A DNA stretch of 64,000 bases from Gammaproteobacteria bacterium (lineage in GTDB: Bacteria; Pseudomonadota; Gammaproteobacteria; DSM-16500): the NCBI GenBank assembly GCA_019634835.1, contig JAHCAO010000012.1, positions 1 through 64,000 on the forward strand, in the 5' to 3' direction. Below the pieces are notes generated by a model that was not told the origin of the DNA, did no database searches, and saw only the letters and a program-made list of their open reading frames with translations. Shown piece by piece: positions 16,034 through 25,248 of this stretch (position 1 is its first letter; each line of letters opens with the position of its first letter). The translations under genes and the position numbers were made by a program.

Positions 16034-17044
16034 ATGAAAAAAGTATTGATGGGATTTGCGATTAATTTTCTATGCTTGTTTTTTTCAATAGGACATGCGG
16101 GTGGAGGGATGACCCACATGTTTCTTGCGCAAGAAACTATCGCGCGTATTCCTAATGTAGAGTTACGCAATTTATTGCAAAATAATTTAGAAGCTTATCT
16201 GGTAGGAGCGTATTATCCCGATTCAGGTTTTGTTGGGGGCAATCATTATGGTGAAGATTCACATTGGGATCCTTTTATTTATACTTTTGCGGATTATGTC
16301 AAAGAAAAATATTCTTACCCAGCAATAGAAAATCCTAAATTAGTGGCGTTTTTGTTTGGTTGCGCAACGCATCGGGTTTCAGATGAAATAATGCACTGGA
16401 CTTTTTATCCTGTCATGTCAAAGCAAGATTTTAATCGTGAGTGGGATTGGGATACGACTATTCATCAATATGGTGATATTGGGATTGATCTACTAGTGAA
16501 TGTGGACAAAAACCAATGGTTCACTCATCCTGTTACTTGGTGGGTGCCCGTCAGTGATCTTGTGGAAGTTTATCATCGCATGGGAAAAGACGAGTACACA
16601 GCAAAAGAAATTATTTGGGGCAATCAATTGATTTATTATGCAGGATACGGAGAGCGTCTGGTTTCTGCACCTGCATACCCTTATCTTAGATGGAAGATGC
16701 CATGGACGTCACAGCACTATTACGATTGGCCAGAAGGCGGTATTGTAATGGATGAAGAAAAAGTGACAGAATATTTAATGGCACTTTGGGCAAGATTAAA
16801 CAATAAGGATGTTAGTACTCTTGCTTTTTATACTGCACCAGCTACCCGATTTTATACTGAAAAAAATAATGAAACAGTAACGGTTGATTTTGCAAAACAA
16901 GCCATTGAACATGGTGATGTGGAAGTGGTTGTTATTCATCAGCCGGATGGTAGTGTTGAATTACAGCCACCTGTTGTGAAATCATTTATTCATTTTCAAC
17001 AATTACTCATTGAGTTGTTCAGTAAAATAGTAAATGGTCGGTGA
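16034..17044 (+). CDS. Exported zinc-dependent phospholipase C family protein
   Basis: 336 residues with a signal peptide (MKKVLMGFAINFLCLFF...GHA). The zinc phospholipase C / S1-P1 nuclease fold is shown by the early His in GGGMTHMFLAQETI, GAYYPDSGF, HWDPF, and CATHRVSDEIMHWTF, which carry the His/Asp metal ligands. Such enzymes hydrolyse phospholipid head groups; host-membrane action is possible in an intracellular bacterium but not shown. AAAGGAA lies 8 bases before the ATG. Alone between a family-B element and a degenerate palindromic repeat. Confidence 0.82.
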   Translation: MKKVLMGFAINFLCLFFSIGHAGGGMTHMFLAQETIARIPNVELRNLLQNNLEAYLVGAYYPDSGFVGGNHYGEDSHWDPFIYTFADYVKEKYSYPAIENPKLVAFLFGCATHRVSDEIMHWTFYPVMSKQDFNREWDWDTTIHQYGDIGIDLLVNVDKNQWFTHPVTWWVPVSDLVEVYHRMGKDEYTAKEIIWGNQLIYYAGYGERLVSAPAYPYLRWKMPWTSQHYYDWPEGGIVMDEEKVTEYLMALWARLNNKDVSTLAFYTAPATRFYTEKNNETVTVDFAKQAIEHGDVEVVVIHQPDGSVELQPPVVKSFIHFQQLLIELFSKIVNGR

Positions 17045-17240
17045 ACCCGTTGAGAAATTAGTCCCACGTCGTCCCCTTGCGAAGGCCGCCAATTAAATTC
17101 GATAGGATCACTGCTATTTCGCGGCTATAGACAAGGGGATGGATCCAATTGCGGACTAAATTGAGTCTCGCCTGGATGCCGCGGACAAGTTGTGACACAA
17201 CAGCGCAGTGGGGAGGCGTATGGTGAACCAGTAAGCAAGT
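17041..17240. repeat. Degenerate palindromic repeat (type C), copy 1
   Basis: About 200 bases following the phospholipase gene, more GC-rich than surroundings. It shares GAACCCGTTGA, a GTCGTC-CC block, CGCCTGGAT-GCG, ACAAG and CAGTGG in the same order with 48882-48990. The phrase CGTCGTCCCC...GGAT resembles the palindromic intergenic repeats common in many alpha- and gammaproteobacterial genomes. Copy 2 is shorter. Confidence 0.5.
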
Positions 17241-17262
17241 TCCACGGAAGAAGTTGTCATTC

Positions 17263-19356
17263 TTATGAATATTTCAACGTTACAGAATCTGAACGATCCG
17301 TGGGTTGGGTACTGAGTAATAACGGCATGATATTAATTTCTTCTCGTACAGCACGTGGAAGATGAGTGTTGATTGTTAATTCCTCTATATTAAAATTAAT
17401 TGCAGCTCTATAAAGTTTACGATATTTTGTGCTCCACTTGAGATACATCTCACTTAGATGCATTAATTCTTTTGCAACTTCTTGTAAGGTGATATTTTCT
17501 AGTCTATGTTGAGAATTACTTTTAGTAAGCGACATAATGAGTTGACAGATTGTAGGATGTACGTAGATATAGTACACCAACTCGTCCACTAGAAGCATGT
17601 GATTTTGTTTGAGGTAATCACGGTCACTATCAATCAGATCTGTAAAATAATATTCTAACTTGGCATAAAGAGCATCGGGGGGTAATTGTACCCAGTTTTT
17701 CAATGATCCGTCTGATGCTAATTCTTCGTATAAAAATGGATCACTAAAAATGTCTGGCATTGATTTTTGTAATTCTTCACAAGATATTTGCTCTAGATAT
17801 TGATGGAGAATATTTTTTTGGCTAGTTTTTATTATTTGATTTTGGTAGGAAAAACCAGAAATAACTTCACCCATGACAACACCCAGTGACCATAAATCAG
17901 ATTTTTTTGAGTAATATTCTCTACGGCCTTTTTCTGAGCATATTTCTGGCGGTGTATATCCTAATGAACTTGAAAGTGACTTGCTTTTTTCATTGGTAAA
18001 TATAGCATTATCTAAATCAATCAAGGTCATATTATCATCTTTAATAATAAAATTTTCAGTTTTAATATCTCTGTGAATCATATTGCCTTTGTTATGAAAG
18101 TGATCCACTGTTTGGGCTAACAACTTTAATATCTGGATTCGTTCAGATGGCTTAATATATCGTTTGCCTATAATGTAATTTGACTCGTCTTTCTTCTTTT
18201 TTGGATCAATCGAATATAAATAAGTTATTAAATTTTGGCCTGGAGCGTAAGGCATGATAAAAATAGTTCTTTTATTTGCCGTGCTAGTGAGGCAAGAACC
18301 CATGTAGCGTTCCATTTTTTTTAATTTGTTTATTTCTATTTCTTCATGTGCAGGGTATAGCTTAGTATATAAAATCTTTATTGCTACTTTGAGTTTTTTC
18401 ATTAGATGATGACCAAGAAACACTTCTCCTTGCGCTCCTGTGCCCAACATACAATTACGGTCTATGAGATAGCTTTCATAAATGTCTGGTTTTGTTCTTA
18501 GGATAATGACTTCATGGTATTCTTGTTTTACGGTGTCATCGGAGATAACTGTATCATCAGATACTATTTCACCATTTGCATTAAAGAATAAGTGTAAGCC
18601 AGATTGAGTGGTAATGGTATTTTTGTAATGTCGGATTCCAGTTGTCAGAAGTAAATTAGCCATCTGTGAGCTAATTGGCAGATCAAAGGTGGAATAATCT
18701 ATTTTTAGATTCCGCTTCATGGGATCATCTATTTTTAAATCTCTATTTCTTTCTCTTCGAAATAAATGATTCGATGAGTTTAATGAAGAGAAAGAAGTAG
18801 TATTTAACTGTGGCGCACTTAAACTGCTTTGTGGAGAATCAGTGGAATTTTTATTATTATCAGAATCTGATACTAAAGAGCCTTCTCTAGGACTGGTGGA
18901 GGAAGAGTGTGAGTCAATAGGTTCTCTAGGGCTAGTGGAGGAGGAACGCGGGCTAATAAGTTCTTCTCTAGGACTAGTGGAGGAAGAATGTGAGCTAATA
19001 GGTTCTCTAGGACTAGTAGAAGAAGAACGTGGGCTAATAAATTTTCTAGGGCTGGTAGAAGAAAAGGATGGATTAATAGGTTGTTTAGGACTCGTATAAG
19101 AAAGGGATCTGCCAGCAAATTCTCCAGAGTTAGTAGAGGTTGATTGCGAGTTAATAGAGTTGCAGTTAGTGGGGTTTCTGGAACTAGGAGAGTCAGATTT
19201 TCTGCGTCTTCTTTTTAATGCACGATTGGATAGAATAATCGTGCTAACTTGAGTAACTAAGCCTTCTGTACGGCTAGATGTGGGGGGTTCAGTGTGATTT
19301 GCAGAGTTTAGTGGAGGTTGCTTAGTTGTTTGATGACGAGTGTCTCGTGTATTCAT
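17263..19356 (-). CDS. Eukaryote-like Ser/Thr protein kinase with N-terminal STSPRE repeats
   Basis: 697 residues; start ATG 19356, with AAGGA 8 bases upstream. Residues ~80-170 are low complexity, with about seven imperfect 13-16-residue repeats containing TSPREP or TSPREE. The kinase domain (~295-520) has the G-loop LGTGAQGEVFLG, VAIK (Lys near 327), HRDIKTEN (near 428-435), DLD in place of DFG (near 447) and PPE for APE, so all catalytic Lys/Asp positions are present. It then continues ~175 residues without a known domain. No signal peptide or membrane helix. Probably a translocated effector phosphorylating host proteins; that is inference. Transcribed alone. Confidence 0.85.
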   Translation of the reverse strand: MNTRDTRHQTTKQPPLNSANHTEPPTSSRTEGLVTQVSTIILSNRALKRRRRKSDSPSSRNPTNCNSINSQSTSTNSGEFAGRSLSYTSPKQPINPSFSSTSPRKFISPRSSSTSPREPISSHSSSTSPREELISPRSSSTSPREPIDSHSSSTSPREGSLVSDSDNNKNSTDSPQSSLSAPQLNTTSFSSLNSSNHLFRRERNRDLKIDDPMKRNLKIDYSTFDLPISSQMANLLLTTGIRHYKNTITTQSGLHLFFNANGEIVSDDTVISDDTVKQEYHEVIILRTKPDIYESYLIDRNCMLGTGAQGEVFLGHHLMKKLKVAIKILYTKLYPAHEEIEINKLKKMERYMGSCLTSTANKRTIFIMPYAPGQNLITYLYSIDPKKKKDESNYIIGKRYIKPSERIQILKLLAQTVDHFHNKGNMIHRDIKTENFIIKDDNMTLIDLDNAIFTNEKSKSLSSSLGYTPPEICSEKGRREYYSKKSDLWSLGVVMGEVISGFSYQNQIIKTSQKNILHQYLEQISCEELQKSMPDIFSDPFLYEELASDGSLKNWVQLPPDALYAKLEYYFTDLIDSDRDYLKQNHMLLVDELVYYIYVHPTICQLIMSLTKSNSQHRLENITLQEVAKELMHLSEMYLKWSTKYRKLYRAAINFNIEELTINTHLPRAVREEINIMPLLLSTQPTDRSDSVTLKYS

Positions 19357-19542
19357 TAACAATGTCCTTAAGTCGTATAATGATATTCAGATATTATTCT
19401 GTATGTTAATCATAATAGAACAACATTTATGCTAGAGAAACATTTTTTGCATCAAGATTAGTTGGCTGAGCCTTGTCGCTTGCAGTAGGCTCTTATTAGG
19501 ATCAAAGTAAAGATCGCAGACCTTAAAGCTTGGAGGTGTAAC

Positions 19543-19968
19543 ATGTGGTTAACCTTTGCAATTCTTGCAGCTATCTTATGGGGATTAAATTACGCATTGG
19601 CAGAAAAAATACTACAAAATATTTCTCCTGTTACATTATTGGCTCTAGAAATGTTGGTGGGTGCAATATGCTTTATTAGTATTTCTTTTTTTACAGATCT
19701 CAAGGCGGATTTAATTACACTAGCAACACAACCTAAAATACGATGGTTAACCATCGCAGAAGTGCTGGTTGTTTTAATAGCAAGTTATTTTATTGTTATT
19801 TCCATTCATAGAAAAGATGCTACGGTTGCTGGCATTGTTGAGCTAATTTACCCACTATTTATTATTTTTTTTACTTGGCTGTTTTTTCATGAAAATCATC
19901 TCAATATACCTGTACTCATAGGCGGTACATTAATATTAATCGGGGTTTTTGTGATTAGTTTTGCTTAA
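19543..19968 (+). CDS. Half-size EamA/DMT-family membrane transporter
   Basis: 141 residues with about five hydrophobic helices and one EamA domain: WLTFAILAAILWGLNYALAEK, then ISPVTLLALEMLVGA, and the end LIGGTLILIGVFVISF. Full-length DMT transporters have two such halves in ten helices; single-domain members work as dimers. The substrate is unknown. GGAGG lies 7 bases before the ATG. Its end overlaps the convergent gene at 19955 by 14 bases. Confidence 0.85.
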   Translation: MWLTFAILAAILWGLNYALAEKILQNISPVTLLALEMLVGAICFISISFFTDLKADLITLATQPKIRWLTIAEVLVVLIASYFIVISIHRKDATVAGIVELIYPLFIIFFTWLFFHENHLNIPVLIGGTLILIGVFVISFA

Positions 19969-20428
19969 TAGGATTGTTTATTATTCGCAAAGCTGCTTCT
20001 AAGTAAGTCAAATAACGCGGGCCAACATTTTCATTGCGTGTTTTCGAGATTAATATTGAGTAGTGCTTGGGCCCATAAACACTAAATATCGGTTGTCCAA
20101 AGTGAACTTGCTCTTGATCTAAAATAAGGATTCTAGCTTCTATTTTTTCTGTAGTGCTAAAAATGACGTATCCAAATATATCATTGTTCTTCTGTTTTTC
20201 AACTGTGATGATGGTATGTTCACCAGGATTGATGATTTTAGGATTAATTGTAAATTTATTTCCTGGGTTGGTACCTATGACGCGTTCAAAGTGTAAACTG
20301 TCTTGACTTGCATTAGTGACATAGACGTGCAAGGTATGATTCTTATCCGCTTGATGATCAGCATAGAGTGAAAGTGATAAAGCATATACACATATTATCA
20401 GAATAACATTTAACATCGTTTTTTTCAT
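19955..20428 (-). CDS. Exported protein of unknown function
   Basis: 157 residues from ATG 20428, with AAGGA 8 bases upstream; the frame is open to 20500 but that part covers a repeat remnant. The signal peptide MKKTMLNVILIICVYALSLSLYA is clear. The mature part is a single beta-rich domain with no cysteines (VYVTNASQDSLHFERV...). Not recognised. Convergent overlap with the EamA gene. Confidence 0.6.
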   Translation of the reverse strand: MKKTMLNVILIICVYALSLSLYADHQADKNHTLHVYVTNASQDSLHFERVIGTNPGNKFTINPKIINPGEHTIITVEKQKNNDIFGYVIFSTTEKIEARILILDQEQVHFGQPIFSVYGPKHYSILISKTRNENVGPRYLTYLEAALRIINNPIKQN

Positions 20429-20449
20429 CGAGATAATCCTTATCAAGAG

Positions 20450-20474
20450 TACATGACGAGTTTTTTGCCACGAT
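20450..20474. repeat. Family-B element tip (remnant)
   Basis: GTACATGACGAGTTTTTTGC and the next few bases match the outer arm of family-B copies with one change. No second arm is seen. It lies just upstream of the exported-protein gene. Confidence 0.45.
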
Positions 20475-20630
20475 AAGTATAGCAAATCAGAGTATGTCAA
20501 ATTTTGATTACTGGCAACCTCTATGATTCATAATGAAATTTTTAGGTGGCTTTATTAAGAGGGTATTTTGCAAGAATAGGTCGTAATTTATGATAAAATA
20601 ATATTCTTCATTAAAGTAAGGATGAACATT

Positions 20631-21746
20631 ATGAAAACTGCAAGGATTGCATATGGATTGTATACGCTATTGATATTTATATCGAGTATATTTGTCACTT
20701 CTATTTTTGCATGCACAGGGATACAGATTAAGGCCAAAGATGGTTCTTACATCAATGGTAGAACGGTGGAGTTTGGTATTCCGCTGGATATCGCTGGATT
20801 GGTTGTTCCTAGAAACTATGAATTTAGAGGCTCCTTGCCGGATGGGAGCAGTGGTATGGTATATCGTTCTAAATATGCTGTGGTCGGTGCCAGCACTTTC
20901 GGGGCGCCTGCAGTGGTGGACGGTATGAATGAAAAAGGTTTATCTGCTGGTATGTTTTATTTTCCTGGTTATGCTTCTTATGCAACCCTGACACAGGAAA
21001 ACAAGAAAATGGCATTGGCGCCAACGGAGTTTGTCAACTGGTTATTAACACAGTTTGCATCAGTGGATGAAGTTAAGCAGTCAATAAAATCTGTGGTGAT
21101 TGCACCAACAGCACCCAAAGGTTGGGGTGGTGTGCCGCCATTTCACTATGTGGTTTATGATAAGACAGGTAAGAGTATTGCAATTGAACCATTAAATGGC
21201 CAACTAGTTGTATTTGATGATCCAATTGGAGTTATCACAAACTCCCCGACATTTGATTGGCATTTAACTAATTTATCTAATTACATTAATCTCTCTTCTA
21301 TGAATGCTCCAAGCAAACAGATTGATGGCTATCAGTTAAAAACGTTTGGTCAGGGTTCTGGTTTGCGAGGATTACCTGGCGATTTTACTCCTCCATCACG
21401 TTTTGTACGCGCAGCTATCTATTCAGCCACAGCAATTCCAGCTGAAAATTCGCAAAATGCTGTGTTTGATATGTTTCATATTCTTAATCAATTTGATATT
21501 CCAGTGGGTGCGGTTCAGTCGAAAGATGGAAGTAAAATTATTTCTGAATTTACACTTGCTACGACAGTAAAAGATCCACAAAACCTGAAATATTATATTA
21601 GAACTTATGAAGATCAAACGATTAAATCAATTGATTTACGTTCATTTGATTTAGAGGGTAAAAATTTAATGTCAGTGAGCGTTCATGGTACACAGCCAGT
21701 CATGGATATATCTAAAAGAGTTCAAATAAGTGTTAACAAGGGATGA
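20631..21746 (+). CDS. Choloylglycine hydrolase / penicillin V acylase-like Ntn hydrolase
   Basis: 371 residues from ATG 20631 (AAGGA 8 bases upstream; the ATG three codons earlier overlaps that site). A signal peptide ends exactly before Cys28 (FVTSIFA-C), the N-terminal nucleophile of this linear C-N amide hydrolase family. Also seen: NGRTVEFG with Arg44, GMNEKGLSAGMF and GVITNSPTFDWHLTNL, all family landmarks. These enzymes cleave amides such as bile-salt conjugates, penicillin V or N-acyl homoserine lactones; the exported form here is likely periplasmic or secreted, with unknown substrate. Confidence 0.88.
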   Translation: MKTARIAYGLYTLLIFISSIFVTSIFACTGIQIKAKDGSYINGRTVEFGIPLDIAGLVVPRNYEFRGSLPDGSSGMVYRSKYAVVGASTFGAPAVVDGMNEKGLSAGMFYFPGYASYATLTQENKKMALAPTEFVNWLLTQFASVDEVKQSIKSVVIAPTAPKGWGGVPPFHYVVYDKTGKSIAIEPLNGQLVVFDDPIGVITNSPTFDWHLTNLSNYINLSSMNAPSKQIDGYQLKTFGQGSGLRGLPGDFTPPSRFVRAAIYSATAIPAENSQNAVFDMFHILNQFDIPVGAVQSKDGSKIISEFTLATTVKDPQNLKYYIRTYEDQTIKSIDLRSFDLEGKNLMSVSVHGTQPVMDISKRVQISVNKG

Positions 21747-21806
21747 TCTTTAACGTTGTTATCTTGCAGCGAGGGTAGCGACTGAGGAATTATATAGGTA
21801 ATCAAT

Positions 21807-21981
21807 GGGATGCATGACGAGTTTTTTGCAACGAGGAGAGACGGGTATTTTTCCTTCACCCTTCACCGCAAAACACACTCATCCCTGATTGGGTTTTGCT
21901 CTCGCAGACTCCTGTCTGCGAGTGAATGGTTCATACAAAATACCCGTCTCTCCTCGTTGCAAAAAACTCGTCATGCATCCC
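21807..21981. repeat. Family-B palindromic three-way-junction element, copy 6
   Basis: 175 bases with perfect 45-base arms (21807-21851 and 21937-21981; tip GGGATGCATGACGAG). The core between them is identical to copy 5. The arm sequence differs from copy 5 (TTTTTTGCAACGAGGAGAGA for TGTTTTACAATGAGAGGAGA), again with both arms changed together. Lies between two + strand genes. Confidence 0.87.
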
Positions 21982-22033
21982 TAGTCAATCTATCCAGAAT
22001 TGCGGCTGAGTTTTTTGTGCTGAGGAGGATCAG

Positions 22034-23071
22034 ATGAAAGCACTTGTTTATCAAGGGCCAGGGAAAAAAGCTTTAGAAGAACGCCCAACACCAGTCATTA
22101 CCACAGCTACTGATGCTATTGTTAAGATGATTAGAACAACTATTTGTGGCACAGATCTGCATATTCTTAAAGGCGATGTGCCTACTTGCTTACCGGGGCA
22201 AATCCTTGGTCACGAAGGAGTAGGAATCGTTGATTCTGTTGGGCAGAGCGTAACAACAATTAAAGTGGGTGATTATGTGCTGATTCCTTGTATCACCGCA
22301 GATGGAAAATGTGAGTATTGTAAAAAGGGAATGTACTCTCATTGTGTTAATGGTGGTTGGATATTAGGCCATCAAATTGATGGTACACAAGCAGAATATG
22401 TGCGTGTACCGTACGCTGATACTAGTCTTTATAAAATCCCTCGTGATGTAGATTATGACGCAATCGTTATGTTAAGTGATATTTTGCCAACAGGTTTCGA
22501 GTGTGGTGTACTGAATGGTAAAATTCAACCAGGTAATACAGTTGCTATTGTTGGTGCGGGGCCTATTGGACTGGCAGCATTATTGACAGCCCAATTTTAT
22601 TCTCCAGCCGAAATGATTGTCATTGATACAAATGATCATCGTCTTGAAATCGCTAAACGTTTAGGCGCCACCAGCGTGATTAATAATGAGAATACCAAAG
22701 CGATAGAGAGAGTGATGGAGATAACAAATGGACGTGGTGTTGATACTGTGATGGAAGCTGTAGGTGTTCCTGCTACTTTTATTTTATGCCAAGAAATTGT
22801 GGCGGCTGGCGGAACTATTGCAAATATTGGTGTTCATGGAGTAAAAGTGGATTTACATCTAGAGCGCTTATGGTCGCATAATATTACTATCACTACTCGA
22901 TTGGTAGATACTATTACTACACCGATGCTATTAAAAACAGTTATCACTCAAAAAATTAATCCAAACTTGCTCATTAGTCATCATTTTAAATTGGATCAAA
23001 TTCTTGAGGCTTACGCTACTTTTAGTAATGCCGCTGCTTCCAAGGCAATTAAAATAATAATCGAAGTATAG
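22034..23071 (+). CDS. Zinc-dependent alcohol dehydrogenase (class III-like / secondary ADH type)
   Basis: 345-residue medium-chain dehydrogenase. Catalytic zinc site: Cys in TTICGTDLHI and GHEGVG; NAD site AIVGAGPIGLAA; structural-zinc lobe DGKCEYCKKGMYSHC, in which the first of the usual four cysteines is Asp (TADGKC). Family members oxidise short alcohols or reduce aldehydes. GAGGAGG precedes the ATG by 6 bases. Only 8 bases separate it from the acyl-CoA synthetase gene, so they form an operon, consistent with conversion of an alcohol/aldehyde and acid to CoA esters. Confidence 0.88.
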   Translation: MKALVYQGPGKKALEERPTPVITTATDAIVKMIRTTICGTDLHILKGDVPTCLPGQILGHEGVGIVDSVGQSVTTIKVGDYVLIPCITADGKCEYCKKGMYSHCVNGGWILGHQIDGTQAEYVRVPYADTSLYKIPRDVDYDAIVMLSDILPTGFECGVLNGKIQPGNTVAIVGAGPIGLAALLTAQFYSPAEMIVIDTNDHRLEIAKRLGATSVINNENTKAIERVMEITNGRGVDTVMEAVGVPATFILCQEIVAAGGTIANIGVHGVKVDLHLERLWSHNITITTRLVDTITTPMLLKTVITQKINPNLLISHHFKLDQILEAYATFSNAAASKAIKIIIEV

Positions 23072-23079
23072 GAAAAGGA

Positions 23080-25236
23080 ATGACACATTATCTTGCAAGG
23101 TTATTTCAGCCTTCTTCTATCGCAGTGATTGGTGCAAGCGACCGGTCTAATGCCGTCGGTATGAAAGTGTTTAAAAATTTGTTACAAGAAAATTTTACTG
23201 GAAAAATTTATGCGGTCAATCCTAAACATGAGCAAGTTCAAGGGCAATTATGTGTTTCTTCAGTCAATAAAATTCATGGCACAATAGATCTTGCTGTTAT
23301 TACTACTCCTGCAAAGACTGTGCCTGATATTCTTGAGGAATGCGGCAAAAAAAATATTCAAGCTGCTATTGTGATATCGTCAGGATTTAGTGAAACAGGA
23401 GAAGATGGAAAAAAATTAGAAGATTCCCTGATAAAAATAGCACATCAATATCATATACGCTTGATTGGGCCAAATTGTTTGGGTGTGATGCGGCCACATT
23501 TACGCATGAATGCGACATTTGACAACAACGTCGCATTACCTGATGGATTAGCATTAGTATCCCAATCGGGAGCAATCAGCGCGGCAATTTTAGATTGGGC
23601 AATGAATAAGAAAATAGGTTTTTCAGCGTTAATATCTTTGGGAAATAGTGCAGATGTTGATTTTGGTGATGTATTAGATTATTTGGCTATGGATCCCCAG
23701 ACAAAAAGTATTTTGTTATACATAGAAGGCATTAAAAATGCCCGAAAACTTATGAATGGGTTGCGTGCAGCTGCGCGTACGAAGCCTGTTATTGCGATAA
23801 AGGGCGGAAGGAAATTGCAAGGATCACGTGCTGCGTTGTCTCATACAGGAGCAATCATTGGTAGTGATGATGTGTTTGATGCTGCTCTAAAGCGCGCGGG
23901 TGTAGTGAGAGTCATGACGATAGAAGAGCTTTTTTCTGCTGCTGAAATTCTTTCCAGTGATTATCCTCAGGTAAAAGGGAATCGTCTTATTATCATTACC
24001 AATGGTGGTGGTGCAGGTGTAATGGCAGCTGACCAAGCATCGGAATTAAATATTACTTTGCCTGCGCTAAGTGAGAAAACCACTTGCGATCTTAATGAAG
24101 TACTACCTGCCCAATGGTCGCACCAAAATCCAGTAGATATTATTGGAGATGCCACACCAGCGCGTTATCATATGGCATTGGATATTTGTGCTAAAGAAGA
24201 TGTTGATGGAATTCTAACTATTCTAGTACCCGTTGCAATGTCGAATCCCATGCAAGTAGCGAAGCAAGTGATTCAAGATGTCAAACAGCATAATAAATTG
24301 ATACTGGCATGTTGGATGGGAGAAAAACAGGTTAAATCATCATGGGATTTATTTGATGATCATAGGATACCGTGTTTTGATACGCCAGAGAAAGCGGTAT
24401 CGGCTTTTTCTTATTTGGCGGATTATTACCATAATCAGCAATTATTATTGCAAGCACCAGAATTTTCTTTGCTTCAGCCTAGACCTGATTTGGAAATTAC
24501 TCGCTCTATTATTGAGACCGCTTTAAACGAAGGAAGAACGGTATTAACTACTATAGAATCAAAAAAAATATTGAAATCTTTTTTCATTCCAATCTCAGAA
24601 CCACAAATAGCAAATACAAAAGATGAAGCAATCGCCATAGCAAAGCTAATAGGCTTTCCTGTAGCCATGAAAATTTATTCTCCTGATATTAGTCATAAGC
24701 AAGAAGCGGGCGGTGTGGAATTAAATGTTACAAATGAAGCTATGGTAGGGGAAATATTTGAAAAAATAATTCATCGTGCGAAAAAAATTTATCCTAGGGC
24801 AATCGTTCTTGGTGTGACACTTGAGCCTATGTTAAAAAGTTCAAATGATCGTGAATTAATGATTGGTGTGATGAGTGATAAAGTACTGGGCCCTGTGATT
24901 AGTTTTGGTGCTGGCGGTACGTTTGTTGAAGTGATGCAAGATCGCGCGCTTGCACTGCCACCGTTGAACCCATTTATTGCAGAGCATTTGATTGATCAGA
25001 CACGTATCGCTAAGGCACTAGGGAAGTTTCGTAACATGCCTGCTATTCATTTGAATGAGATAATTAACATATTATTGCGAGTTTCAGAAATGGTATGCGC
25101 ATTTCCCTCTCTTCAAGAGATGGATCTTAATCCTATCATTGTTAATGAGAAAAATGCTGTTGCTGTTGATGCTAGGATTGTGGTTGCGCCTGTATTATCT
25201 TTAGCTCCTTATGATCATCTGGCAATTCATCCTTAG
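23080..25236 (+). CDS. ADP-forming acyl/acetyl-CoA synthetase
   Basis: 718 residues, with the CoA-binding domain first (IAVIGASDRSNAVG...YAVNPKH), the succinyl-CoA-ligase-like middle (GPNCLGVM, LVSQSGAISAAILDWA, and the phospho-His loop ALSHTGAIIG), then an ATP-grasp domain at the C-terminus (DISHKQEAGGVEL, RELMIGVM, FGAGGTFVEV, EMDLNPIIV). It reversibly joins acyl acids to CoA with ATP going to ADP. Pat-type homologues carry an additional C-terminal acetyltransferase (GNAT) domain, which is absent here, so it is a ligase only. Second gene of the operon with the alcohol dehydrogenase. Confidence 0.9.
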   Translation: MTHYLARLFQPSSIAVIGASDRSNAVGMKVFKNLLQENFTGKIYAVNPKHEQVQGQLCVSSVNKIHGTIDLAVITTPAKTVPDILEECGKKNIQAAIVISSGFSETGEDGKKLEDSLIKIAHQYHIRLIGPNCLGVMRPHLRMNATFDNNVALPDGLALVSQSGAISAAILDWAMNKKIGFSALISLGNSADVDFGDVLDYLAMDPQTKSILLYIEGIKNARKLMNGLRAAARTKPVIAIKGGRKLQGSRAALSHTGAIIGSDDVFDAALKRAGVVRVMTIEELFSAAEILSSDYPQVKGNRLIIITNGGGAGVMAADQASELNITLPALSEKTTCDLNEVLPAQWSHQNPVDIIGDATPARYHMALDICAKEDVDGILTILVPVAMSNPMQVAKQVIQDVKQHNKLILACWMGEKQVKSSWDLFDDHRIPCFDTPEKAVSAFSYLADYYHNQQLLLQAPEFSLLQPRPDLEITRSIIETALNEGRTVLTTIESKKILKSFFIPISEPQIANTKDEAIAIAKLIGFPVAMKIYSPDISHKQEAGGVELNVTNEAMVGEIFEKIIHRAKKIYPRAIVLGVTLEPMLKSSNDRELMIGVMSDKVLGPVISFGAGGTFVEVMQDRALALPPLNPFIAEHLIDQTRIAKALGKFRNMPAIHLNEIINILLRVSEMVCAFPSLQEMDLNPIIVNEKNAVAVDARIVVAPVLSLAPYDHLAIHP

Positions 25237-25248
25237 TACATTGCGAGC

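Noticed and set aside
18842..19118. Repeat-containing frames on both strands
   Set aside because: Shadows of the kinase's in-frame STSPRE repeats.
21810..22037. 75-codon frame before the alcohol dehydrogenase
   Set aside because: A translation of the family-B palindrome, repeated at 15759-15950.
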